A program made the position numbers and the translations under genes. Source: Entrophospora sp. SA101 (taxonomy: Eukaryota > Glomeromycota > Glomeromycetes > Entrophosporales > Entrophosporaceae). Taken from it: a stretch of 16,086 bases of DNA. Location of the stretch: NCBI GenBank assembly GCA_958430865.1, contig CAUDNR010004411.1, positions 8,328-24,413 on the forward strand, written 5' to 3'. The notes beneath the pieces were generated by a model. That model was not told the origin of the DNA, searched no databases, and was given only the letters and a program-made list of their open reading frames with translations. Within the stretch, counting starts at the first letter, position 1. Each line of letters begins with the position of its first letter. Shown here one piece after another: positions 1 through 9,258 of the stretch.

Positions 1-868
1 AACTAATTTTAATGGCTGAAATTGGGAGTTTTTTAAAATAAAGTAGATTGATTTAGATACTTATTATATGTATTGGACGAAACTAACTTTTTTCCAAAAA
101 TAGTTTTGGCTACCATCACTAAATAATATCCTTTATAAATCAAAAAATTTAAAATATATACAATCTTGGTTTGGCAGATAGTTAGAAAGATTTTTCCAAA
201 AATTCGTTATTATTATATTCAAACCTTGTCACAGCGGACTATAATAATAATTAAATTACTATCATAATGGATTTTTTCTTCACATATAAATACATATCAA
301 TATAAAAATTTTCTTATTATTATTATTATTATGTGTCCTGTCTATCTGTTGTGACTATATCAAAAAATCTGTTATATTGGAAGAATTTTATCATCATTAT
401 TATTATCCATTAAATTGAGGTACACTACATTGAGATTCGCTGTATTTAATATGACATTAAGGAAATTTTAGGAATCCAGTTTGATTCGAATTGAATGAAA
501 AAAGTAATCTGATGGAAATGAAGCTTAGGTCTTTAGCTTTAATTATATCAGTTTACTTTTTCTTTTTCAATGAGGGGTTATAAGCTTTTAAAGTCATGTG
601 ATAATCATGACTGTTATAGACACCTGAAAATTCAAAAAAAAAGTTCCATTATTCTATTAAAAGTAACTGGGTTTCATCATCTTTCTTCTTATAATACACT
701 TGATGATTTTGTGGATGAAATGCCTGGAGCAGAGCAAAAAAAATAGAATCAATGCCAGCCAAAGCATTATATATACATGTTATCCATTATAATCCTAACC
801 CTAGTCAAAATCTCTTTTTATCTCAATTTTTATTTTTGCTGTTAGGGCTGTTTTTATTTCCTGTGCCC

Positions 869-967
869 CATATGCAATGTACTTATTAAGAAATCTTTGT
901 TATTTATAAATTATTATCATATGTATGTGGTGTACTTATTAAGAAAACCTTTATTACTTTTCTATTT
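869..967. repeat. Imperfect tandem duplication, period about 53 bp
   Basis: The string TGTACTTATTAAGAAA occurs at 878 and again at 931, each preceded by CATATG and followed by a similar T-rich stretch (TCTTTGTTA versus ACCTTTATTA). This is a two-copy tandem duplication in noncoding DNA, diverged outside the shared core. Confidence 0.6.
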
Positions 968-1317
968 TTGTTTTTCTATGTGATATTTATCTGCCTGTGA
1001 TATATTGTAATATGCAAAATGTTCAAAAATAAGGTTTATATAATTGTATTACAACGTATGTACGCATCCAAAAAAAAAACCACTTGAAAATATATAAATA
1101 GATGTCAAAAAGAATTAGATTAATAATTTTATTTTATTTTAAAACGTGAAGTTCTTTTCGTTTATACATGATTGATTAAGAAATATGTAAGTATGATTTG
1201 TATTATAATAGAGTTAGAATTAATTTTGTTTAAAGAAACATGAATTATTATTTTTGAAATCGTAGAAAAAAAAGAAACATTAAATTTCTAAAAAAGGAAA
1301 AAAGATAACGTGAAAAA

Positions 1318-1362
1318 ATGAGTGAGTGAGTGAGTGAATGAGTGAGTGGGTGAATGAATGAA
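1318..1362. repeat. GAGT/GAAT tetranucleotide microsatellite
   Basis: About eleven tandem copies of a tetranucleotide, mostly GAGT, drifting to GGGT and GAAT towards the right end. It lies in noncoding DNA. Confidence 0.85.
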
Positions 1363-1686
1363 TTTACATCAGATATAATAATAGAGAATTATTATTAAAT
1401 AATAAATAAATAAAACAAACAAAAATTAATTAATTTATATTATTATTATTAAAAATTAAAAAAAAATCTATTGCTATAATTAAAAAAGTTTCAAAATTGT
1501 GTGAAATTAAAATTTACAGAAATTAAAAGTTTTCTAATTATAATAATAACAATAATATGCTAATATGCTAATAACATATTAATAAATTATATAATGTACT
1601 AACTAATAAGCCATATAATGTAATAATAATATAATAATAGAAAAAATAATAATAGAAGATTTTTTATTTAACCATTATCAAAATGA

Positions 1687-1935
1687 ACCACGAAACCCAT
1701 CAATGAAAAAGATCTCAATGTAAGTCCAAAAGGTATTTTTAGAATATGGGAAATAAATAAATCAAATGTATTTAAAAAATGTTTGTATATAATTGAAGGA
1801 GATGTAAATAAAGACGAAGATGATAACGATGAAGAGGAAGGTAATGATAATAAGGAAGAAGGTGAAGACGTGAAGGAAGAGTTAATTCGTATCTTAAAAG
1901 AAGAAGACGATGATTTTTGGTGTTTTAAGATGTAA
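1687..1935 (+). other. Open acidic coding-like segment without start codon (possible terminal exon)
   Basis: On the plus strand 82 sense codons run from just after a TGA to a TAA. There is no in-frame ATG before the last codon, so it could only be a last exon; a possible acceptor (TATTTTTAG) ends at 1742. The segment reads as a plausible protein end: PKGIFRIWEINK, then LYIIEGDVN, then a D/E/N-rich run, ending DDFWCFKM. No upstream exon was found. The opposite strand is also open here (1668-2075, 135 aa with an ATG, serine-rich), because acidic GAA/GAT repeats read as TTC/ATC on the other strand. Which strand, if either, is coding cannot be decided. If the plus strand is real, it converges on the phosphatase gene. 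No family recognised. Confidence 0.3.
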
Positions 1936-2129
1936 AATAATTTATTTTTAAGCAAATTTCTTCTATTTAAATGATTTTTTCTTCTAATATCATTATGTGA
2001 AAATGAATAATTAAATCTATTAATATTATAACAAGCATAATTGTTAACTTTTCTAGAACATCGTTCATTTATCAAAAGATTATATTTAAAATAAAAAAGT
2101 GTAAAAAATAAAAATAAAGGATCATGGAG

Positions 2130-3282
2130 TCAACAGATAATGCATTTAGCTGATTTAGGTCGCCTCTTATAACTTTCAATATATTTAAGTTGTCTGTTGT
2201 TAATGACTCCTCGTCGTCTTTCACGAATAAACGCAACACTGTCAAGTGGTGACATCCCTGCCTCGATCAATGCAATGGCGACTAGTACTGGAGCTCTGGT
2301 AATATTTAATATAATATTAGAAATTCAAAAAAAAAGTCAATAAATATTGAAAAAAAATTTTTTCACCAAATATAATATAATGACTATAACAATAATGATT
2401 CTTTCTCAATATAAGGCTCATCAGTAACACAATAACTTGTTAAATTAAGACAATTAATTTGTAGGAAAATATTTTAAAGTATTAAAGTTCAAATACTATG
2501 AACGGAATATTTTCTACAATTCCTACAAACGACACCGAGTTAGTTATTACTATTTTTTAACAAGTAAAATCAAGAAAGGATACAATGATACTGATCAAAC
2601 TCGCGCCTTTGAAGAAGAGTCATGATTATTTTGATTTACACACTATTTTCTTACCTTCCAAGTCCTGCGACACAATGACATGCTATAGTTGGTTTTTTAT
2701 CAATGTCAGTAGTTTCTTTGAAACGGGTTTCGACAAGTTCAAGCCAGTCATTGACTATTTGAGCTGGTGGTGCTTCGCCATCACCAAATACCCAATCCTG
2801 AAAAAAAAAATTTTGACATTGGTAAATCATCTCAAAAAAAAAAAATAGATATACCTTTTTTTTCTCGGAAAAAAATACAATAAACTTACATGAACTTTTA
2901 TTCCACAGGATAGAAGAGGCTCAATATGATAGGTAGGATCACATACTCGAACCACATCCGTTACATTGTACTTTTTAAATTCCTATAATAATAATATTAT
3001 TAATGACAATAAAATAATAATTGTGTTAAAATAATAATGTAATAAATAATAACGATAACAAATAAACATTTTTTTAATTTCAATAAAAATTTATTCCAAT
3101 GAAAAAAATTTAATTAAATAAAGGTACGTAATTACCTGTATGTATAGTGATAGATTATTGTTTGAAGGAGCATCTGCGATCAAGAATCGAAGATTTTCAT
3201 GTTCGATTAAAGTTGGAGGATTAATAGGTGAACGAAGTTGAACAGCAACAAATGAGCCGGAGCCTCGAGTGGAGTTACGCAT
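2130..3282 (-). CDS. PRL-type (PTP4A) protein tyrosine phosphatase, four exons
   Basis: Exons on the minus strand are 3282-3136, 2982-2890, 2797-2655 and 2295-2130, giving 182 aa. Introns are 153, 92 and 359 bp, with donors GTAATT, GTAAGT and GTAAGA and acceptors TAG, CAG and CAG; phases are 0, 0 and 2, and the frame is kept throughout. The protein follows the PRL family from end to end: ENLRFLI (30-36); VRVC with Cys63, matching the redox cysteine Cys49 of human PRL-1; WVFGDG with the general acid at Asp86; and the signature HCVAGLGRA with nucleophile Cys122 and Arg128. The Ala after that Arg is typical of PRLs. A basic stretch, KRRPKSAK, precedes a C-terminal CaaX box, CIIC (Cys179), so farnesylation and membrane attachment are expected. 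Family members dephosphorylate phosphotyrosine weakly and bind CNNM magnesium transporters; the latter role here is inferred. The WPFDDG loop reads WVFGDG, and four extra residues precede the signature. The N-terminus is about 14 residues longer than the human protein. Confidence 0.93.
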
Positions 3283-4077
3283 CTTTATATTATAAATTTA
3301 ATAATTAACTGTTGGAAATGAGCAGCTTTTTTTTTTTATTAGGATAATAATAACTTTTTGGACCATATTGAAAAAAATAATTGGAAATGTAATTATGATC
3401 TGCAGATATAATATAAAAATGATCTACAACACATAAAAAAAAATTTTTCTCTGTGGCGCTTGTATATTACATTACTATACAAATAAAGAAACTTAATTGT
3501 AGATCAATTGTGCGTATCACATGTGATGTTGAGTGCTTATGTGATTGTCACATATTTATAAGTTTTTTTTATAGATAGATAATCGATTAACAAAAAACAT
3601 TGTAATTTTTGTCATTATCTATAATAATAAAAAGATTTTTGATTGATTTTTTATTTTTTCTTAATCAATTAATTTGATAAACTGATTATCTTAATTTACA
3701 CAAGAATTTTTTTTTTATAAAATAATGTTTGTCTATTACTATGTATGTATGTGTAGATGAATATTATTTGTTATCATTATGGTATATTTATCCTAGAATA
3801 CTTAATATTTAGCTAGCTAATAAATGGTTACTGTGATCTATCTAGTGGTAAGAAATCAATTTGTACTTGAGTTAGGTTTAGAACAACAATAAATAACAGA
3901 GTTGCATTTGTAAACCATCTTTATTAATATTTTAAAAGGAGGAAAATTTAGTATACTAGATAATTAATAAAATTGACACTTTTTTTAGTTTGCTCATATG
4001 ATTAATATATCTGGTTTGACAACTGTGAAAGATTAACAATTTCAGTGTCTATTACTGGTACCGAATAGCTCGTTACA
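3283..4077. other. Upstream flank of the phosphatase gene; no gene seen
   Basis: AT-rich DNA with stops in all frames. It includes the phosphatase promoter side; the most distinct element is the palindrome at 3516-3527. Short TATG repeats occur near 3742. No coding segment or RNA gene recognised. Confidence 0.6.
3516..3527. promoter_or_regulatory. E-box-like perfect palindrome ATCACATGTGAT
   Basis: A 12-bp perfect palindrome centred on CACATGTG lies about 235 bp upstream of the phosphatase start codon. About 20 bp further on is a second near-palindrome, ATGTGATTGTCACAT. CACATG/CACGTG cores are bound by bHLH factors in fungi. The regulatory role is inferred from position and symmetry only. 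Confidence 0.3.
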
Positions 4078-4365
4078 TTAATGGAGGTTGATGATTGTTG
4101 CATTAGAAATAGGTTGAAGACCATAATCAAAGGAATTGGGATTTTGTAAAGAAAATGCAACCAAAATCACAATCAGCAATTGGTTTATTTGGATATACAA
4201 TACAAAGAAGTTGAATGTGTGATTCATTGAATTTTTAAGAGTAAATTGTTGAGAAACATTTGTTTGAAAAGTGTTAACATCAGGTGACAGTGTTTGTTGC
4301 TGTTGGTGTTGAATTAGATGTAGTATATAGTCGTTATTATCTGTGCAGCCAACTCTTGGCTGACT
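4078..4365 (-). pseudogene. Q/N/S-rich coding-like fragment, no start codon, unknown family
   Basis: The minus strand is open for 95 codons from 4365 to a TAA at 4078-4080. The first in-frame Met is at codon 47, so this is a terminal exon or a broken gene. The reading is protein-like: TDNNDYILHLIQHQQQQTLS, then SPDVNTFQTNVSQQF, a hydrophobic middle (about residues 52-71) and an end SFDYGLQPISNATIINLH. Another minus frame just upstream reads AVNNVEVSQELAAQIITT, which suggests that a frameshift near 4340 separates two parts of one former frame. About 50 bp upstream the sequence runs into the pogo-like remnant starting at 4415, so the gene may have been cut by that insertion. Q/N-rich tails of this kind follow DNA-binding domains in many fungal transcription factors, but no such domain is present here. 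Function unknown. Confidence 0.4.
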
Positions 4366-4414
4366 TCAACATTATTTACTGCAAAATCAAAATATCTATA
4401 AATTTATATTTATT

Positions 4415-5285
4415 CAGTCAAAGTTCGTTATAATTGACACTCAAACACTCGATTCCAGACATTTTTGTCCACTATAAAGAAAAATCTGTTTATAGTGAGT
4501 GGACTTATTATAAATAAATTGAAAAGGTCCTTTATAACAAGATGAATTTTTTTTTATTAATATATAAATTCATGCGCAACATATACTAAAATAACATTAA
4601 TAACGAGTTACGAACACGTTTATGAATTTTAACCTATTAATTGTTTTTAGTTCTTGATGGATGTTTTTAAATGCTAAATCATTTTTTCCGACTATCTAAT
4701 GCCTCTTACTTCGTCAGTTAGTTCTTGTACTGATGCTTCATCATCAATCTAAATAGTAATGATAGGATCTTGCGGATTTAATCCATCAAAGTTCGTAAAT
4801 CAATTTCTACAAAATCTTTTTGAAAATGAAAAGTTCTTTTGACAAGCACTAAACAAAAGGGATAGTGTATAAATTAATTTATTTTAAAGAAATCAACCAA
4901 GAAAGATTACTATGCCGTCACCAAAAAAAGGATAATGCGCAAATTAATTTATTTTTCAAATAAATAATTGGTAGAATTAAAAATTACTTTTTTTAGTGTG
5001 TTTTAAACAAAGCCACACACATATTCTGTAAACACTACTGAATTGGAATTTTTTTAGAAATCACATTCATTAACCATTAGTGCAAAAGATCGTCCACGCA
5101 ACCACATGATTTCCACGATAACGAACATGATTTATACATATTAATATAAAAATCACAATGGAGAGATTTTAAGAAGCCACTATTATAACGAACAAATTTT
5201 ATTATAAAGGGAGATAAAAAAAAATCCACTATAGGCAAATCCATTATTAAAATAAATTCTGGTAAATATAATGTAAAAAATACTG
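4415..5285 (-). mobile_element. Decayed pogo/Tigger-like DNA transposon remnant
   Basis: The left end reads CAGTCAAAGTTCGTTATAAT and the right end, as reverse complement, begins CAGTATTTTTTACATTATAT. CAGT...ACTG termini followed by repeated TTATAA, GTCCACTATA and CGTTATAAT motifs are typical of pogo/Tigger ends. Both flanks have such motifs (4425-4545 and 5180-5250). Between them lies a transposase C-terminal fragment on the minus strand (see 4692-4796). At about 0.87 kb it is much shorter than a full pogo element (about 2 kb or more), so most of the transposase is gone. A TA target duplication directly at the ends was not seen, so the limits are uncertain. It is not capable of self-mobilisation. 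Confidence 0.55.
4692..4796 (-). pseudogene. C-terminal fragment of pogo/CENP-B-type transposase, interrupted
   Basis: The minus strand reads TNFDGLNPQDPIITI, an in-frame TAG, then IDDEASVQELTDEVRGIR and a TAG stop. This resembles the acidic C-terminal end of CENP-B-like DDE transposases, where a conserved D/E-rich 'LTDEE' type stretch follows the catalytic domain (recalled, not searched). A further piece, FVEIDLRTL, overlaps it upstream in another frame, showing a frameshift. No DDE catalytic residues or DNA-binding domain remain. It lies inside the CAGT...ACTG-bounded remnant, in agreement with a common origin. Confidence 0.5.
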
Positions 5286-5817
5286 TCATACATAAATAAT
5301 AACAACAACAACAACAATAATAATATAAAAGCGACTTATCTGGAAAATATCCTGAAAGAAACTTTATTTACTATCACCTTTCACAGTATTTGTTTCTTAA
5401 TAATTGTTTTGATTTCTTAAAATAAATCTACAAAAAACAAAAGTTTTTCCTACGACTTGTCACTCTTTCATTTCTCATTCTTACCTATTCATTCATAATG
5501 CACTATTGTTCCTAATGAATTTACAAGTAAATCTTAAGATTTCAAGTTATAATTTTTAAAAATAACAATTGTAATTATATTTTAAAGGCAAAACTTTAAA
5601 ACAAACTGCTCCAGCGAGAATGTATGAAACCATTTTTGACGCAAGCGTGAATAAAAAAACTTACAAAGTTAAATTAACCAATTATTTATTATTTGAATTG
5701 GTGCATCTTTATAATTTGTTTTGTTTCGATATTGTTACATAGGCGAATTCATCGAATATTTTTAAGTTTTCAGAGATTAGCTTCATGCCAATTTTGGGCT
5801 TTGGTGATACTACTTGA
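5286..5817. other. AT-rich spacer between two transposon remnants
   Basis: No gene seen. It begins with an AAC trinucleotide run (about 5301-5316). A perfect short inverted pair, ACCAATT and AATTGGT, lies near 5678-5704. Nothing else supported. Confidence 0.6.
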
Positions 5818-5819
5818 TA

Positions 5820-6468
5820 CAGTATGTAACGAAAATAATGGCGGTGACAAAAAGTTGCTTATTTTGTAAATAAAAAAAAATTGATATTGCATTCTTTTTT
5901 AAACCTCCTAAAATTTTTGATTTAAAATTTTTGACACAGGATTTTTTAATAACCATTCTAACGTATCAATGTACATGATAAGATAATTATACAAAAAATT
6001 ATATCAGCTTGTAACTAAAGTTTCGAAGATTAAGCATATAATATTACATGCTTCCATATTTTCTAGAACGTTATCGATTATAAATAAAAGAAACCCGGTT
6101 ATTTTGAGAAAAAAATATATAAAGCCATTGATCAGACAGCCATTGTCCTGTTATGCTCAAGAGTACTCACTTCTTTAGGTCTTTCGAGATTATAATGTAT
6201 TTTCCCTCGCTGAATGAGCATTGTCAGACCAATAATGTAAATAATATGAAACATCTTGAAGTTAGGCTTTCAATCTTCGTATAACACACATTTAAAAGAT
6301 GCTAGGGATAGAAAGCAGAATTTGGCGAAGCCTTTTCTTTTATAAATGCCTTCAATGGGACATAAACAAGCTGGAAAGATGTACCAATCATGATAAACAA
6401 CGCATTTTATTGTTTGTTATGCAAAATTATTTTGTATCATGAGCCACCATTATTTTCGTTACACGCTG
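5820..6468. mobile_element. Tc1/mariner-type non-autonomous element with TIRs and TA duplication
   Basis: The left terminus (5820-5844) starts CAGTATGTAACGAAAATAAT and the right terminus (6444-6468), reverse complemented, starts CAGCGTGTAACGAAAATAAT; 22 of 25 positions match and all three differences are transitions. Both ends are flanked directly by TA (5818-5819 and 6469-6470), the target duplication of the Tc1/mariner superfamily. Beyond 25 bp the arms keep looser similarity, ending in TTTTG. The 649-bp interior has no intact transposase on either strand, so this is a deleted or MITE-like derivative that would depend on a transposase elsewhere. Confidence 0.8.
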
Positions 6469-6470
6469 TA

Positions 6471-7689
6471 TGTTAACAAACGAATGTAATGCGTTATTGT
6501 ATTTACTTGTTGTTGTAGGGACTCTTATTAACAAAACTGTATTGCAAGGATTTTTACTATGACGACTAAAAAATAGAAAAGTTGATTTACTGATTGTCAT
6601 TGCGCTATTTTCCGCTTTTGGCGTAAATAAATAAATAAACATAATTATATTTGTCATTTTGTAATTTAGGATTGGTGGGCAGTGCATCAAAAAAAAAATA
6701 TTTTATTTAAAATAAACCAGGAAAATATTCAATGTTACACTTTATTAGAGGTTGCACCCGGATATTTGAAAATTTAATGCCAAATACAAAAGAAACTGTA
6801 ATGAAGAAAAGTTAGAAAGTAATTCCTCCTATCTTTGCCCAAAAATTTTTTGGGATGACTAAAATATGCTAGAAGAGCTCATGAGAAGTATTTTAAGCAT
6901 ACTAAACAATATGTAACTTACATATTCATTAATAATGAAAAGATGGCATAGAAAAAATTATTGATGGTATCATTCAATCGATCGAAAGAAGAATCTCACA
7001 AGCTTAAAATCTAATAGAAAAGGTAAGGATCCGAATGAACCAACGAAATTCGAATCGATTTGAATCAATATATACTATCGAGTATATAAATAACTTAACT
7101 CATGAATCGTGGTTTGGCTTGGATCGATATATATCGTCTAATACATTAATATTAATTCAACGATAATTGTTTCGACGAATTATAATTAAATTCGCGTTAG
7201 AATGGAAATTTAAAATTTTTGCTTCGCAAATAAAATTCGTTGGAACGCGAATTTCCTTATGCGTCCCATCCTATAAAAAAATTATGCACTATATAGTACT
7301 GAATAAATGCGGACGGAATATATAAACTTTCCCGTGCCTAACATACAGAAATGGTACTACTAGGGAGTGTATTTTCCTATATTTTCCATATTAACAGTCA
7401 TAAGATGATTTTCTAATGAATATTTTTTCATAATGGAAGGAGCACTCTATATAAAGTTACAGCTATTCAAAATGCACCACATTTTCACTTTGAAGCTGTG
7501 ATTATCTATCAATATCACTTTAAAAGACTTGATAAGTATAAAATAATTTAAGCTTATAAAAAGTTCCTAATAATAGAATTTGTAAATTATTATTTCATAA
7601 ATGCAGGAGAAATTTGTGACAGAGATTATCAGTCATATTGTTCCTAAATAGAATTTTAGGAATTTGATAACAAACTTTAACCCAATATT
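6471..7689. other. AT-rich intergenic region, no gene recognised
   Basis: Only short open frames, none protein-like. Small inverted repeats are present: CCAAAAATTTTTTGG-like near 6838-6853, CCAACGAA/TTCGTTGG (about 7041 and 7232) and AAATTCGCGTT/AACGCGAATTT (about 7189 and 7243). The 7000-7260 part is rich in ATTCG and TCGA motifs and may be a decayed repeat. Confidence 0.5.
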
Positions 7690-7795
7690 TGGCACGCCAT
7701 GTTGAACAAAAGTGTACTATATTTTGTTGTAATAATTGCGACAATTGTATATATATATATATTTACAACAAAATGGTGTCCAGCATGGCGTGCCA
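7690..7795. repeat. 106-bp palindromic hairpin element (MITE-like)
   Basis: TGGCACGCCATG (7690-7701) is repeated inverted as CATGGCGTGCCA (7784-7795). The match extends inwards with two mismatches (17 of 19), then resumes as a perfect 12-bp pair, ATTTTGTTGTAA (7721-7732) and TTACAACAAAAT (7763-7774). The loop holds a TA dinucleotide run. Such an element would fold into a long stem. No clear target duplication is seen, so the superfamily is open. Confidence 0.65.
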
Positions 7796-8472
7796 TATGT
7801 TTCTCCTTTTTTTCACTTCCAAAAAAAAAAAGATTTTTCTCCCATGTGCACAGTAATAGCAGAGTGGAAGTTTTTTGGTATACGAAATGTTATACAGCCC
7901 CTGAAACTTCACCAGTATATAGTAGTTACCTCTCTAAATTGGAGATCAAGTTCATATCCAATTCAAATCTAGTTTATCACTTACTTTTATTGCCAGAATG
8001 TTTTCCGTGTATTGTAAAGTTACATTGCACAATATAAAAAATTATGTAACATTCAAATTTCCACTATGCTAACAGTAATACGTCCCACTTTTTATATAGA
8101 GGGTCAAATTTCATTTGTAGATCCACAGATCACACGTGACAAAATAGTTTTGATAGTAATAACAAACTGGTGATCATGTGACATATGATTAAATTTTTAT
8201 TGGGTAAATTTGAATTTTTTGAATTTTAAAAAATTTTTTTATAGTAATAATAACAATATTATTATTATAAACCATTTTATGGGAGGAAATAGCATCTTTG
8301 TTCAATTTCATAATCTAAAAGGGTTAAATTTCTTCTGAACTTAAAACAAAATTTAGATCTTCTTAATCCCATCCACCAGAAGAAATGAAATGAAAGTTTT
8401 ATTCAATCAATTGTCCAGGCCAGATGAAGAAAGAAGTCACAAAAATTTTGGGTGAAAATTTTTAATTTTCAT
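7796..8472. other. Downstream flank of mL40 gene; no gene seen
   Basis: AT-rich with stops in most frames. It contains CACGTG- and CATGTGAC-type motifs around 8129-8190 that resemble those upstream of the phosphatase gene. No coding segment supported. Confidence 0.55.
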
Positions 8473-9258
8473 CTATTGTTTATTACTACTGTCAACATTA
8501 TTTTCCACATCACCATCATCATAATCATCACCATCATCATAATCATCACCACCACCATCACCATCACCATCATCATCATCATTGTCATTGTCATCATCAT
8601 CATCATTGTCATTGTCATTGTCATCATTGTCATCAACATCTACCTCATCAACCACTTCATCATCCTTATTCACTATTGTAGTAGTAATAGGTTTAGTATA
8701 ATTATAATTCCATCCATCTAAAGGTGGTGTTTCTGTAGGAATTTTCATTTTTCCAGGAAACAATATTTTTGAATTATTAAGCTGAGCTTCTTTAAATAAT
8801 CGTTCATCTACCTTTTCTAATTCAATATTCGCCTCATTTAACATTCTATATTTTCTTGCTAATTCAAGCTCTTTTTGTTCTTTTTGATGTCTACAAAATA
8901 ATTTCCATGCTCGTTCTATCGTTTCATGTCTTTCCAAATCTTCTTGTGTTAATGATGACAAGTCTGGTTTCTCGGTTTCGTAAAGTATTTGTTTAATTAC
9001 TTCATACCTTTTATCTGTTATATGGAATTGTTGTGAGCCTGGTATCATACTTCCACCAGCTCCACTACTAGTGGTTTTTGTGTTGCTGCTACTACTTGAC
9101 TTTTTATTTGTGTCAGTCTTTTTTGAAGATTTTTGTGCTCCATATTTACGATTTTGTGAAGAAATATTTGTTGTTGGTAATGTTTTTATTGTTGGTATTA
9201 TTATTAATGAACTTTTCTTTTTTTTAAATATTAAAGTTTGAAAATTTCTTTTTATCAT
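8473..9258 (-). CDS. Mitochondrial large ribosomal subunit protein mL40 (Mrpl28 family)
   Basis: One uninterrupted 261-aa frame. The first 48 residues contain many Lys/Arg/Ser/Thr and no acidic residue, as expected of a mitochondrial import sequence; residues 42-70 are a low-complexity K/S/T/G linker. The conserved core spans about 78-187: ITDKRYEVIKQILY, then TIERAWKLFCRHQKEQKE, a long charged helix through LFKEAQ, and the end motif FPGKMKIPTETPPLDGWNYN, which is close to the FP-x-M-x-(I/V)PT-x-TPP-x-GW ending I recall from fungal Mrpl28/mL40 proteins. The family is a structural part of the mitochondrial 54S/large subunit. The oddity is the tail: residues 199-255 are mostly Asp/Asn with Gly, encoded by a CAT/ATC-type repeat at about 8490-8645, extending the protein well past the usual end. 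The ATG at 9258 was chosen because the targeting-like region starts there. The 155-bp hAT-like MITE lies about 290 bp upstream. Confidence 0.85.
   Translation of the reverse strand: MIKRNFQTLIFKKKKSSLIIIPTIKTLPTTNISSQNRKYGAQKSSKKTDTNKKSSSSSNTKTTSSGAGGSMIPGSQQFHITDKRYEVIKQILYETEKPDLSSLTQEDLERHETIERAWKLFCRHQKEQKELELARKYRMLNEANIELEKVDERLFKEAQLNNSKILFPGKMKIPTETPPLDGWNYNYTKPITTTIVNKDDEVVDEVDVDDNDDNDNDNDDDDDNDNDDDDGDGDGGGDDYDDGDDYDDGDVENNVDSSNKQ
8490..8645. repeat. CAT/ATC trinucleotide repeat inside the mL40 gene
   Basis: Interrupted CAT, CAC and TGT-CAT units on the plus strand, read on the minus strand as GAT, GAC, GGT and AAT codons. It encodes the Asp/Asn/Gly tail. The interruptions suggest an old repeat rather than a fresh expansion. 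Confidence 0.85.

Larger units (their letters stand above)
1..1686. other. AT-rich intergenic region, no gene recognised
   Basis: No convincing coding segment was found on either strand. The stretch holds homopolymer runs, AAT/ATT repeats, a short imperfect tandem duplication near 869-967 and a GAGT/GAAT microsatellite near 1318-1362. A small inverted pair (CTAACCCTAG near 795, GTTAGGGCTG near 841) was seen but is too short to call an element. Confidence 0.6.

Noticed and set aside
5077..5289. 70-aa minus-strand open frame
   Set aside because: It lies in the right end of the pogo-like remnant and reads terminal repeat sequence, not transposase.
6427..6690. 87-aa minus-strand open frame
   Set aside because: It crosses the right terminus of the mariner-type element, and its composition is not protein-like.
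7699..8037. 112-aa plus-strand open frame
   Set aside because: It begins inside the 7690-7795 palindrome and its translation has no domain-like character; probably chance.
7445..8101. Inverted pair CTCTATATAAA / TTTATATAGAG 650 bp apart, considered as transposon ends
   Set aside because: Only 11 AT-rich bases match and similarity fades on both sides; no target duplication.
8452..8721. Ile/Thr-rich plus-strand frame across the mL40 tail
   Set aside because: It is the antisense reading of the trinucleotide repeat in the mL40 gene.
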